Assembly (NCBI GenBank): GCA_950295325.1
Contig: OX485803.1
Coordinates: 77,205,554 to 77,269,553 of the forward strand
Length of the DNA: 64,000 bases
Direction of reading: 5' to 3'
From: Polytrichum commune
Lineage: Eukaryota > Streptophyta > Polytrichopsida > Polytrichales > Polytrichaceae
Shown here: in pieces, positions 11,541-22,467 of the stretch
Layout: the number at the start of each line of letters is the position of its first letter
Numbering within the stretch: position 1 is the first letter of the stretch
Notes under the pieces: generated by a model
Databases searched by the model: none
Told to the model about the DNA's origin: nothing
Seen by the model: the letters and a program-made list of their open reading frames with translations, nothing else
Made by a program: the position numbers and the translations under genes

Positions 11541-12808
11541 TGTGAGGCCAAACCACCCACCCTTATGCGTCGTAGTCCGGGTGGGGGCATGGGGCTCACA
11601 TTCCTACTTGTCTAATTCCATTTTTTTAACGTCATTAACCTCCCTTGCATTCCACATCAATCTTGGCACCACAATTCATTCCACGATAAGAGTACAAGTG
11701 TTAAAAAACACTCTTCTCTATGATGGCCCTATTAGCACACTCTATTACAACCCCACACACCTCAACCACAAGTTCAACCCCCTAATGCCACCTTCTAACA
11801 CCTTGTGGCCCTCACTCTCTAATAAATTAATTCCCTAGCTTAATACTTCATGTTAAGCCTACTTAACTAGCCTACAACATAATTTAGCCTAAATGCTACT
11901 AGCCCCTACCCTTAACTCAATCTCAGTCCCACCCATGACTCTGGCATTCTACGCTGTTGGGGCTCGGGGTCAAACCCGTCATTGCCCGTCACCGGTACAG
12001 GTGGCCCAGTTTCGGCGACCCTCAACCTCCATTCCATCTCAGTAGCTCCAGGCTCGGCCTTGAGCCTTCCCTCCTTGGTTTCGGCGACCTTGAGCATTCA
12101 ATCCAGTTCAGTAGCTCCAAGCTTCGGCCTTGAGCCTCAATCTCAGTAGCTCCAAGCTCGGCCTTGAGCCTTCAATCCATGGTTCGGCGACCTTGAGCCT
12201 TCAATCCAGCTCGGTAGCTCCAGGCTTCGGCCTTGAGCCTCAATCTCAGTAGCTCCAAGCTCGGCCTTGAGCCTTCAATCCCTGGTTTTGGCGACCTTGA
12301 GCCTTCAATCCAGCTCAGAGCTTCGGCAGTCGCCCCCCCCCCCCCCCCCCCCCCCCGCCTTCGAAAAATGAGAGAGAGTGATCTTTTTGCGAGCTGCCAC
12401 TCCTCGCTACCTCGCAGCTGATCCATCCGAGAATCCAGTGTTGCTCCGAATTGCAAGGCCTACCCCTACCTGATTCTAACAAGGCTACAACCCAATTCCA
12501 CCAGCCCCCGGTCCCAATGTGGGCAGCTTCCAAGCCCAATTCAGGCACCTAACCTAGCCTTAAGCCCCAAGCTCACATTCCCCTTCCTAATAACAAAAGT
12601 ACTAACTACAATCATTTTAACTCAATCTAATTAACACTAATTCTCTCTCAACACACAAGTGACGTAAATCCCTTGTTAACACAAAAACACACCAAACCCA
12701 CGGGTTACACTCTTTTTAGTTTTAAAATAGTAATCACAATAAGAAAAAGAACAATTCCTAATAACTTCTGAGGTTAACCACACATGTGGGCACCGTTTTG
12801 GGCTCACA
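11541..12808 (-). mobile_element. Solo LTR 2 (1,268 bp) with perfect 5-bp TSD
   Basis: On the - strand it starts TGTGAGCCCAAAA and ends GGTTTGGCCTCACA, matching solo LTR 1. GTGGG flanks it (11536-11540 and 12809-12813). The segment at 11541-11720 aligns with 9400-9574 in reverse. Its middle holds a ~103-bp tandem repeat (about 12030-12320) and a run of 24 C (12333-12356). It interrupts the LINE endonuclease. Confidence 0.88.
12030..12356 (+). repeat. ~103-bp tandem repeat and C24 homopolymer in solo LTR 2
   Basis: Units built on CTTGAGCCTTCAATCC and CAGTAGCTCCAAGCTCGGC recur about every 103 bp, and an uninterrupted run of 24 cytosines follows at 12333-12356. On the LTR's own strand this is a G24 tract. 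The array is absent from solo LTR 1. Confidence 0.75.
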
Positions 12809-13735
12809 GTGGGTTGGCATGTTAGTGTAGAATCCATCGATGAGACTGGTGGATGAGTAGTTGTGTCCACCTTGTCGGGATAAAGTTTCAGTGTTTTGGA
12901 TTGGGTGTAGGGTTAGGGTTTGCATACAGCATGCCCATTCCCTATCTTCCCGGGTGGGGGCTTGGGGTGTGCCATCGTGGGTATGTCCTTGTAGGAGGAT
13001 GTCTATGTTAAAATTGCCTGCTAATATGGTTTTGTGTGTTGGGTGGTGTTTTGTTAGGATGGTGATTTGGGCTATAATATTGGGTATGAGGTTTATGTTG
13101 TGTGGGTGTGATGGCATGTATATATTCAAAATGAGGAGTGGTGTTAGTGGTCTGTTGGCTATTTTGAAAGCTTGTAAATAGGGTGGGATACGGGTTGGTG
13201 TGGGATTTTGGTTATGTTCTCAGAGGTGTGCATTTTTTTGTGGATCATGGCTAGAACTCCTCCGCAAGGGGACTCGTTTGTGGCGTATTGGTGGTTTCTT
13301 CCTGAATCTATAATGTTGGTGTTATTGTATGATATTTTGTAATTTGGGAACTTGTTGTCTATATACGTGGTTGATTTATTTTTGGTTAGTTTAGTTTCAT
13401 GTAGTATAATGATGTGGGGTTTGTTGTGCAAGGTGTTTATAAGTTCTATAATGCTTGGTAGGTTGGAGCTAATATGTCCCATATTCCATGTGATAATGTA
13501 GGTGTTGGTGTTGTGGGTGTCTGTGCATTATGGTTGTGGAGGTTGGTCGTATGTTTGGTTTGGGGTGGGTGTAAATCTTGCGACCTGGTGGGTGCGCTTG
13601 GCAATGTTTTGAAGGAAGTGTTTAGGTACTAGGGGGAAGTGTTGTCCTAGGTTTTTTTGGGTGACGGGTTCCCCTTGGGCAATCTTTTGGTTAATATGTG
13701 CGTGTATAGGTATTGTCAAGGGGGTTTCTAATGTG

Positions 13736-15948
13736 TGAGTGTTAAGTATTAGACTTAATTACATTCAATTACACTTAATTAGTTTGAATGCGTATGAATA
13801 CATGTGAAAGTAGACAACATTACCTAAAATATTATAAAATATACATACTAAATCAACACACTAACTTAAGTGCCATTTTAGAATGACAAAGACAAATTCA
13901 AATTGTAAGTCACACAAATTATAACCTCAGTGGTAGTGAGGGTTTTGTAATATTTTTGACTTCCAAGTCAATTACATGCTTTATTGACGGTTTCACTTTG
14001 ATAATGAAATCCCAATCAATTGCTTATTTACTCAATGGAAGTGAACACATATATTGGATTTTGGGCCTTGAAGGTGAAGTGCACTCAATATGGGATTTGT
14101 AGTCAAGCGGCCTTCAAAAATGCAAGGGCAATGTTTTTTTCGAAGTTGGGCTAGGCGGGCAACAGTTTTCAGTCGGGTTCAAAAAATTCCTGGGAGGGCT
14201 GCCCTCGCCCGGATCTGACACCCCCCAAAGTTCGTAGGCGGGTGTTTAATGTCTGCCATTTTTTTGAAGTGGGTGGGTAACATAGTTGTTGTTATAAATG
14301 TGACATTCAACTTTGAAGTCAATTCTTGCAAAAAATGTGATGTTCAGAAGTCAAAAGTGACAATTTCTATGTTAATTTAGATATTGGTGTAGCGCTAACT
14401 GACCGCGTCCACTAAGTCTTGGCCTAGCCCATTCAAGCCTTGCCAACTGTCCTAGGTAAGTCAAACTTGTGGGGTTATGTGGAGCATATTGGATCCTCAA
14501 GGAGGTTGGACGACTAAGATCTGCCCTCTAAAGCATAGGCCAAGGCACGTAGTGTGAACTAGTCAAAGAGGATGTGATGCTCCGAAATCAGTGGTGTACG
14601 TAGTACATGTTGTTTTTATGGGCATTGACCTATGCCAAAGTTTAGTAATTCTAATTCTTAGCGTTACATATGTAGCGGTACTCCACCCTTTCCCCCCAAG
14701 TTGGAAGAAAACGTTTCATTTGTTTCTGGTTGGAAGAGAGTGTTTTATTTTGAATGGGAGTGCAAATGTCCAAGCGCCATTCAAAACCTTCATGCAAAAA
14801 AATGCTAACATGCACAGAAACACTTGCATCAAGAATCTATTTGATTATGACAGTGTTTAGGACTCAATGTTGTTGGAGTCTATAACAGATCGCGGCACCC
14901 ATGTGACTTCTCTGCCAAGAATGTTCATGAGAATATTTTGATATCAGTGTCAAGAGCACAACAGACTAAGTTGAAGGCATGGATGTGGAAATCGAGCAGA
15001 CGCGCAGGTTCTATGTTGAATTTGTGCTCTTGTAAGTGCAATTTGGTGACCAAATAAGGGCCTATATACTATGCTTGGAATTTCCCTTTCCCTTTTGCAT
15101 TTGCATTTCCTCTCTTTGTGATATACCAACAATCCTCCTATAGTGAAGGCATGGTTGAATTTGACCCTTTTGTTGTGGTTGAAATTTTGTGCAAACTACA
15201 CCTACTATATGTTAGGTTGGTTGTCTACATCATGTTCCTTGCACGCATTGCAGAGGTGTGTGATATCCGCATCTATTCCCTACCGATGATAGTGTTTATG
15301 CATAATTTTTCAGGTTGCATTTAATGCGTAAATGTCCTACATGTTGCGAGGATTGAACTATGTTAGATTTGTGGCAACTCTTCCTTTCTTGGGACTTGGA
15401 GCAAGCACAATTTTCCATTGAAAAGCTTGTGGAAGATGAGTTTCCCATTGACTACGAGGTGGTTGGACTAATGGTAACGCAACTTCTTCGCAATCGTTAA
15501 ATCGTTATCAGTTGGTTCAAGCCATGTCCAACAAGTGTGCATGAGATCATTGTACAGTTATGGATCCATTGTCGGCTATACATGATTATGGCAAGACAAT
15601 TTATTAGTCCAAAGGAACTTAAAATGGCAGCAATATGTTGTTTTCATTCCCAATTCATGGCAAATTACAAGTTGACAACATGGATATCCAAACAATGGTA
15701 AAACATGCACTCAATCAGTTTGATGGAATTGCAAAGGCTTAAGATGAGATACGTTGTATCATGTACACAATTTGGTATGTTACAAAACTTGGGAGTTTGC
15801 AACACCCTTGTTCACATGCCATCATCAACGAAACAAATACTGAGGATCCTCAGAAATGTTGTAATGTGCAAGAGTCATACGCTTTGCTCATATTGAGTTA
15901 TTGTTTATATTTGTTAAGAAAACACAAGGCTTTTGGTAGTATAGGTTT
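13736..15948. other. Non-coding DNA with one coding-like relic
   Basis: Most of this stretch shows no gene. A frame at about 15360-15507 on the + strand is open for some 50 codons with ordinary amino-acid composition before a stop, and short frames follow to 15900. It may be the relic of an unidentified transposon protein. I do not recognise it. Confidence 0.35.
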
Positions 15949-16199
15949 CACTACAAGAGTTTATATGACCTATTTGACAAAAATGTGACGAAATTCTGTT
16001 AATTTGGGTGTCATATAGGGCACCTTGATTCGGTCATACAATTAACAGAGTTCTGTCAATTTCTTTGTCATCTGGGACAATTATACACGTAGGATTCCAT
16101 TTACTCCGGCCCCCTTGCCATGTTGGATTCTCTTTACCTCGTCATTTACCCATGGTGATGTGGTTTAATGTCCAAGTTATACTAGTAAAAATATCCTAA

Positions 16200-16390
16200 A
16201 TTAGTAATCCACCCTCGCATTCGGGGCCTACTCACATAGGTCTAAGGGCGAAGGGCCACCTCACCTAACCTAGGCTAATGGACAAAGCCACCTACCTACC
16301 CTAGGCGAAGCCAAGGGTGAGGGGTCAAGGGGATCGAACCTTGAACCTCTTAGCTATAGTGCGAAGGCCTTAGACACTAAGCCACCGCTC
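16200..16390 (-). mobile_element. tRNA-derived SINE-like sequence
   Basis: On the - strand the sequence starts GAGCGGTGGCTTAGTG (A-box-like) and reaches GGTTCGATCC (16331-16340), an exact fit to the B-box of RNA polymerase III promoters. A tRNA-unrelated body of about 130 bp follows. It does not fold as a complete tRNA with a clear anticodon arm, so a SINE head is more likely than a tRNA gene. It sits inside the CACTA element. Confidence 0.6.
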
Positions 16391-16627
16391 ATTACATGAT
16401 ATAGACCAAGTATGTAAGAGTTTTGTATGAAGAAGCCATAAGACTTATAAACTTATGTATATATATTTTTTAATTAGTGAAAGTAAAAACAAGCATAGAA
16501 TTAATGTATTTACTTTTTTTAATTAGTACGTATTGTATTTGTATTAAAAACAATTTACAAAAATACTCCTAAACATTATTACAGTAATTATTGTAATTAT
16601 TTTAACTACATTAATTACAATAATTTC

Positions 16628-16945
16628 AGTATTTTACTGAAAATAGCAAATTTCAGTATTTACTTAAATTAGCAAATTTCAATATTTACTTAAATTAGCA
16701 AATTTCAGTATTTACCTAAATTAGAAAATTTCAATATTTACTTAAATTAGCAAATTTCAGTATTTACCTAAATTAGCAAATTTCAATATTTACTTAAATT
16801 AGAAAATTTCAGTATTTACTTAAATTAACAAATTTCAGTATTTAGTTAAATTGGTAATTTCCCCATTTACTTAAATTGGTAATTTCAGTATTTACTCAAA
16901 AGGGTAATTTCAGTATTTACTTAAATTGGTAATTTCAGTATTTAC
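16628..16945 (+). repeat. 26-bp minisatellite in the CACTA element
   Basis: About twelve copies of a unit like AATTTCAGTATTTACTTAAA recur every 26 bp, with variants (CAATATT, GGTAATTTC) towards the right end. Confidence 0.85.
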
Positions 16946-17254
16946 ATTAATTAATTAAATTAGTTATTACATTAATTATAGTAAATATATTATTTATATT
17001 AATTACTTATACTAGTAATTACAATAATTAAAAACCTTTTGTAACACCTTTTGTTGTTAATAAATATGAGACACATGCTCAGGTGAAGGGAATAAGTTAA
17101 ACGTGAAATATATAAATCTGATGACAGAAAATTGACACAAATTTTGAATAATGTCCGAATTGACAAAAACTCATAGCTTTGAGCTGATTTTGTCACTTCG
17201 GACATTTTAGTGTCACATTTTTGTCAATTATACACCCATTTCCTTGTAGTGTTT

Positions 17255-18380
17255 TGTAATCTAAATATTTTTATAAAATATAAGTTAGTTTTTGCGATTC
17301 ATTTTTTACAAAAATATCTTGATTATATTGAATATGATTTTTTCTTATAAATTAAATACTAATTTAATAGATCACACTATCTACTTAATCTAATAGCAAA
17401 ACCCCACTTTTTCATTAAATTTTTCACCTAAACTCTGAATTCTTCACTAAAATTAAAATTTTAATCATTTATTGAAACTAAATTCTCAATCTTGATTCAA
17501 CAAAATTCTTTGCCCTTCATTCAAACAATTCAATCTTTTACTTAAAGTAAACTCTCAATCTTTCATTCAACTAAATTCTTCATTCTTCACTCAAACCACT
17601 TAATATTTGATTCAAGTTTAACTCTTAATCTTCCATTCAAACTAAACTCTCCATTCTAAACTCAAATTTCTCAAACCTCGTTTCTTCACTTATGTATTAT
17701 TACTTGTTGTTTCCAGCATTTGACATTTTTGTAGCATTGTTGCATCACTTTTACATCACTCAAGCACCATTCATAGCCCATTTAATTTATACAATATTCT
17801 TAGGCCTCTCACCAATGGTTTTCTATGGTATCTAATGCTTTGTCAATGGTCTCCACCGCTCGTCCGAGGTCTTTAATGCCTTCGATTCCTCCAAGATCTT
17901 CAACGTCTCCAAATTCCTCCAAGGTAGTCAATGCCTCGAAGCTCCCCTAAACTCCTCCAAGGTCTTCAACTCTTTCAACTCCGAATGTCTAACTCATCAA
18001 AGATCTTCAACTCCTCAGACTCTAAATGTCCAACTCATAACGATCTACCATCTTTATTCTACCTCTTAGATTTTATTTTTCCTTGCTCATTTTGGCCAAT
18101 TGAAATACCATTGGTATTAGGGCATCAAGGCCCCTTAAGCAATTAGATGTCGGCCGCCGCTGCTGCTGGTAAACCCTAACCTTCCCTAACCCTTACTACA
18201 CATCCTACCTACCAAAACCTACTTACCAAATACTTCCTACAAAGTCCTCCCAGTCTTGAACTCAAAACTAATTGTCAAACAAACAACTAACTAGAATATG
18301 ATTACCACAACATCATACCAATCTCCATATATATATATATATATATAATAACAATAACACATGTAAATATCTATGTTTTA
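17255..18380. other. Low-complexity, repeat-like DNA
   Basis: From 17450 to 17680 degenerate TTCATTCAA/ACTCTCAATC units recur. From 17855 to 18030 a TCCAAGGTCTTCAAC-like unit recurs. An (AT)n tract lies at 18327-18347. There is no convincing gene. Confidence 0.5.
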
Positions 18381-18654
18381 ACTAGTGACCGGCACACATC
18401 ATGACAACGTTTCCATTGAGCCTTCCAAATTTGTAAAAAATATCAAACTCGTATTCTTGGAAGAGAGAGCCCATTTGGCAAGCCTTCCCATGAGGTCTTG
18501 GCTGGAGTGCAATGTTTTGAAAGAAAGGAAAAAAAACATGGTCCATTTCAATGGAAACTCGAACTCCATGAATGTATGGCCAAAATTGTTTAACTGCAAA
18601 AATCACTGCAAGTCTTCCTTATCCGTTATCATGTAGTTATTCTCCACCTTAGAT

Positions 18655-19125
18655 ATCATTATTCTCTCTCTCTCTCTCTCCTCCTTCTATCCTTTGACTG
18701 AGGGTCACTTCACAACTAGAGGCCGGGCCAATTCGTTGTGTAAGAGGCTTGAAATCCTCACTTGTGATTGGCCAAAAGGCTGAAATCGGCCCCAACCCCT
18801 TAACAACTAGAGGCTGGGCCGATTTGGTGGTATGACACGTTCCGAGCTCATTGAATTGGGTGCACCCAAAATGGAGGGCCAAATCTTGGCCTCGGGGCCA
18901 ATGTCACATTTCAACAAAAAATTAAAAAAATTAAAAAAATCAACAAACTATATCCATTGAATTATGTGGAAATATGAACGGCTCTATGCTAGATTATCCT
19001 AGATTTATTGAATCGGCCTAGCTTCTTGGCCCTAAGGCCTTTACATATGAAAAAATTGGCCCCCATTATAATCTTATAATAATGTGTAGTTCAGGTCAGC
19101 CTCCAACCCAAAAGGGCTTGAAATT
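18655..19125. other. ~470-bp insert of unknown class within the gypsy RNase H
   Basis: RNase H coding resumes on either side, at about 19126 and 18650. The insert carries a (CT)n tract (18664-18680) and two related blocks, each containing AACTAGAGGC(C/T)GGGCCGA/AATT-like sequence (about 18713 and 18805). Its termini were not resolved. Confidence 0.4.
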
Positions 19126-19534
19126 TCATGCAATCGCCTCAAGGGGAATTGGCCCGGCCTCTAGGTGTAAAGCAGCTCTAAGTATAGCGGCCACTACATC
19201 CCATGATGCATCAATTTGTAGATAATATGGCTTGTCAAACTGCAAGTCTAAATACAGGATTTGTCCACACCCCGTCACTGAGGCGTTGTGAATGAGCCTC
19301 TTGATTTCGCGAGCATGGTGCATCCGGACCGTTGATCCACCAAGGCCCATCCAAGGGCCTCAATGATCCTAGGTGGCAAGGGGGGTGGGGGTGGTGCTTG
19401 CCACCAAGGCGGGGTAGGGCCGTGGGCCTCATGTCTTTTTTCAGGGAGGCTAGCTTGAGGGTGGTGTCGGCACTGTCGGGCCTAGTAGCTAGGCGGGCTC
19501 GGTGGGCTAGGCAGCTAGGTAGGCTAGGTGGGCC

Positions 19535-19725
19535 TACTTACTAACTAGCTATTTAGTTACCCTTACTCTACTTACTAAATAACTACTGTAGTTGGTTACC
19601 CTTACTCTACTTACTAAATAACTAGTTGGTTGGTAACCCTTACTCTACTTACCAAATAACTAGTTGGTTACCTTTACTCTACTTACTAAATAACTAGTTG
19701 GTTACCCTTACTTGCTAAGGGCCAC
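19535..19725 (+). repeat. ~35-bp tandem units in the MULE arm (inverted copy at 21107-21300)
   Basis: Repeated TTACCCTTACTCTACTTACT followed by AAATAACTAGTTGG units, four to five times, occur in each arm as mirror images. Confidence 0.8.
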
Positions 19726-20216
19726 TTCACACACGAGCCAAGAGCCATGACCATGAAATTGTGAGAGCCCACAAGAAAGTGTCTAAAGGCCGTCCCAAGA
19801 CACCTCCAAAATCATGTAGTGCGGTCACGGATCCTCAAGTGTAGTGTGAAGTCATATGTACCGGGCCCTCAAGCAAATGCTATTTCATTGAATTTCTATT
19901 CATGCGGGTCCTCACACATGATAAAATAGAATAAACCAACGATTGTGAGCGTTCGGAATGCAATGGTCTCCCAATTTTGTGTTAGGCCTACCTCCAAGAT
20001 GTGGTTTTTGAAAGTAGTCCAAGTGACCATGAAACATGACCCCTTTGATGCCATGTAGGATTCAATGTAGACTTTACATCCACCTTGCATTCACTTACTC
20101 CATTGGTCCTTCAAACGTAATGTGAAGCGAACTTGGACCGGCTCCGCCTTTTCCACCAATGAGAGTGCTCAAAGTGTAAGGGTCACAAGCTCTCAGTCTC
20201 GTGTGTGAAGTGGCCC
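19719..20216 (+). mobile_element. Tourist-like (PIF/Harbinger) MITE, copy 1
   Basis: The ends start GGGCCACTTCACACACGAG and the element is flanked by TAA on both sides (19716-19718 and 20217-20219), matching the TWA target and GGGCC start of Tourist-type elements. It is 498 bp and non-coding. The first ~67 bp also appear, inverted, at 21046-21112 inside the opposite MULE arm. A longer, reversed relative is at 50203-51497. Confidence 0.85.
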
Positions 20217-20332
20217 TAAGTGGCAAGGGACGGCTAAGGTTGGGTCACTTCTTTTACGTACTCATACATGAATTTACACTTCAAAGCAATGTGGGCACTT
20301 CCAACTTCCCCCAACATTGTAAGGTAACCGCG

Positions 20333-20690
20333 TCTTAAATGGACATTCTCTTTTTTCACCCACTTGTACTAAGATACTAGGATGCCAAACATGTAATTAA
20401 TGCGAGATGATTAGCACATCCAATTTGTGCCCGTGCCCACTTTCCTCATAATTTGAGGAGCTCATGTAAATATTCTATTCACTATCAAAATGAACATTCC
20501 ATAAGTTAAAACAATTACCATTTAGGCATCCCCAATTATGAGATTTGTTCTATTTAGCATGGTTAATAAATTCTTAGCACGATGTCCTCTATGTTTTCAA
20601 GACATGCATTTTGGTGTCCATACCTAACTTCAAGACTTGCACATATACCACTCAAATATACATGTTCAATTAAGAAGAGTGACCACAAAA
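20333..20690 (+). repeat. Dispersed repeat family R, copy 2 (in the MULE loop)
   Basis: Shares motif order with the copy at 2162: CTTAAATGG, CACTTG, GATTAGCAC, CTTTCCTCAT, GGAGCTCATG, then CATATACCACTCAAATATACA. It is non-coding and diverged. Confidence 0.5.
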
Positions 20691-22136
20691 GGCCCATATA
20701 CATTTGTAAATAATTATATCATACTTAGTATCACCTACATTACATAATCTATATATTATGCCTATTGTCAAGCAAATTGAATATTTTCATCTGGAAATGT
20801 AATGCCTCTAATGACATTACCATTATGTTGTAATTCTATGCTATATGATTGTGGATAGTCTCCCTCCTTGCAATGGTGTAACATGATAGCCTACCAATAT
20901 ACCATTTGTTTGTTTCGTCATTGAATATCTCCACCAACTTTCCAACCAATGACCCATCAATGCCGATTGTTCCAAATTCTAACTCGCTTCTAGTCACTTG
21001 CGAAGCACAATTCCTACATGAGGTGGAATCATAACTAGATAAAATTAGACAGTTTCTTGTGGGCTCTCACAATTTCATGGTCATGGCTCTTAGCTCGTGT
21101 GTGAAGTGGCCCTTAGCAAGTAAGGGTAACCAACTAGTTATTTAGTAAGTAGAGTAAGGGTAACCAACTAGTTATTTGGTAAGTAGAGTAAGGGTTACCA
21201 ACCAACTAGTTATTTAATAAGTAGAGTAAGGGTAACCAACTACAGTAGTTATTTAGTATGTAGAGTAAGGGTAACCAAATAGCTAGTTAGTAAGTAGGCC
21301 TACCTAGCTGCCTAGCCCACCGAGCCCGCCTAGCCACTAGGCCCGACACCACCCTCAAGCTAGCCTCCCCGAAAAAAGACATGAGGCCCACGGCCCTACC
21401 CCGCCTTGGTGGCAAGCACCACCCCCACCCCCCTCGCCACCTAGGATCATTGAGGCCCTTGGATGGGCCTTGGTGGATCAACGGTCCGGATGCACCATGC
21501 TCGCGAAATCAAGAGGCTCATTCACAACGCCTCAGTGACGGGGTTGTCCACACGGCATGTTTAGCATTGCAAATGCACTCTGTTCCGACTCTGCCCATTT
21601 TTAGGGGACACTCTTCTTGAGCAGCCTATACAAAGGGCTTGCCAAGTGTGGATAGAATGCATGTAGTGATTAACTACATGTAGGTTGAACGCAAGTTGGG
21701 TAGATTTTGTCCTATGATTAACATATTAGAAAAATTTATGCAATCTATAAGAACATTTAAAAAAAGAAGGTAAATATGTACATGTATATTTACTTATTTA
21801 GGCACATAGCATATCCTACATACAAATGCATGTACTCTAAATCATTTTTCATTCATTCATGACTTTGAATTGAGCTTTCCTATACACCGAATTCCCTAAA
21901 ATTGAGGCATTTTGATGATTGTTTCATTTAGGTCATCTAGCCCAAGAATTTCTAGTAAAATTAGACTTAAATGTTTTGAATAGTTTCCACCCAACCTACT
22001 ATTAGCTTACGGTAATCATAGGAACGATTGTACGCCTTGACAGTTCTTGGTGTTGGGAACTCTTGGGCCACGGCCACTTTTTGGGATCAGGTTTGATTCC
22101 TTTGGTTGATAATCACATGTCCATGATTATATACTA

Positions 22137-22467
22137 CACTAAATATGATATCTAGTGTCACCAATTCTAATTGTCTTGCTCGATACTAATTGTACATTGT
22201 GGTATAGTGTCACCAACACTAAATGTTAACCCAACATTATTTGTCATTCCTTTGTAAATTTTTCGGAGGATTACAGATTTACAGTGTTCCAATTATTCTC
22301 ACTTACCAAGTGATTTTTCATCACAAGTTGTTGACAAGAGAAGGTAGAGTTTTGGCCACCGGATGAACTCATCCATCACCCATGACAATATTTGCTCACT
22401 TACTCATAAGAAGTGTCACCTGAAAAGTTACCATAGTGACATATGGCACAAAACATCATATCTAGTG
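22137..22467 (+). mobile_element. Palindrome-ended MITE family P, copy 1 (331 bp), inside gypsy RT
   Basis: It starts CACTAAATA, then three bases, then TATCTAGTG. Its right end is the inverted counterpart. TA flanks it (22135-22136 and 22468-22469). It splits the gypsy pol between the Leu-Lys-Leu-Lys-Pro-Gln-Lys-Cys block and the Gly-His-Val-Ile/Gly-Ile-Lys-Pro block. Full copies: 51565-51940 (reverse), 30845-31973 (interrupted) and 63614 to the window end. A deleted copy is at 52568-52706. Confidence 0.85.

Larger units (their letters stand above)
11451..13482 (-). pseudogene. LINE APE-type endonuclease domain, split by solo LTR 2
   Basis: The N-terminal part (13482-12814) has a His-Glu-Thr-Lys motif with the catalytic Glu, and Ala-Gly-Asn-Phe-Asn-Ile-Asp, where families usually have Gly-Asp-Phe-Asn, so one Asp has become Asn. 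The C-terminal part (11535-11451) has Leu-Asp-His-Tyr-His-Val, the Ser-Asp-His motif of this nuclease. The two halves are in one frame once the LTR and one GTGGG are removed. The family nicks target DNA to prime reverse transcription. Confidence 0.85.
3674..13735 (-). mobile_element. Non-LTR (LINE) retrotransposon, decayed and interrupted by three insertions
   Basis: Reading leftward on the - strand the domains are: a short pre-endonuclease segment, APE-type endonuclease, reverse transcriptase, post-RT region, RNase H and a C-terminal zinc knuckle, with a TTA-repeat tail at 3674-3692. Domain order with RNase H after RT is known from I-type and some plant LINEs. The 5' end is lost near 13735. 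Two solo LTRs (8363-9574 and 11541-12808) and a TA-flanked element (6667-7607) split it. Frameshifts and stops show it is inactive. A shorter relative lies at 45830-48230. Confidence 0.88.
15949..17251. mobile_element. Non-autonomous CACTA (En/Spm) element, 1,303 bp
   Basis: The left end begins CACTACAAG (15949) and the right end is CTTGTAGTG (ends 17251). Both are flanked by TTT (15946-15948 and 17252-17254), the 3-bp target duplication of CACTA elements. A 16-bp subterminal stretch, TTGACAAAAATGTGAC, is present near the left end and inverted near the right end. There is no transposase. The interior holds a SINE-like sequence (16200-16390) and a 26-bp minisatellite (16628-16945). Confidence 0.9.
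19270..21543. mobile_element. Foldback Mutator-like element (2,274 bp), 9-bp TSD
   Basis: Long inverted arms (19270-19785 and 21045-21543, about 500 bp, very high identity with a few small gaps) begin CCCCGTCACTGAGGCG. A perfect 9-bp duplication, TTGTCCACA, flanks the element (19261-19269 and 21544-21552), the size made by Mutator-type transposases. Removal brings the gypsy RNase H pieces back next to each other. The arms contain four to five ~35-bp units of the type GTTACCCTTACTCTACTTAC. The loop holds a Tourist-like MITE and a copy of dispersed repeat R. No transposase is encoded. Confidence 0.9.

Noticed and set aside
12172-12548. Glycine-rich frames across the C24 run
   Set aside because: Poly-Gly and poly-Pro come only from reading the homopolymer; the sequence is LTR.
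16320-16390. Functional tRNA gene
   Set aside because: A and B boxes are present, but no clean anticodon arm or acceptor pairing; a SINE fits better.
16628-16945. CRISPR-like regular repeats
   Set aside because: The units are contiguous without unique spacers and lie in a plant CACTA element; it is a minisatellite.
19235-19432. Near-identical proline/arginine frames at 19235-19432 and 21381-21620 as a gene pair
   Set aside because: They are mirror translations of the MULE inverted arms and have no family signature.
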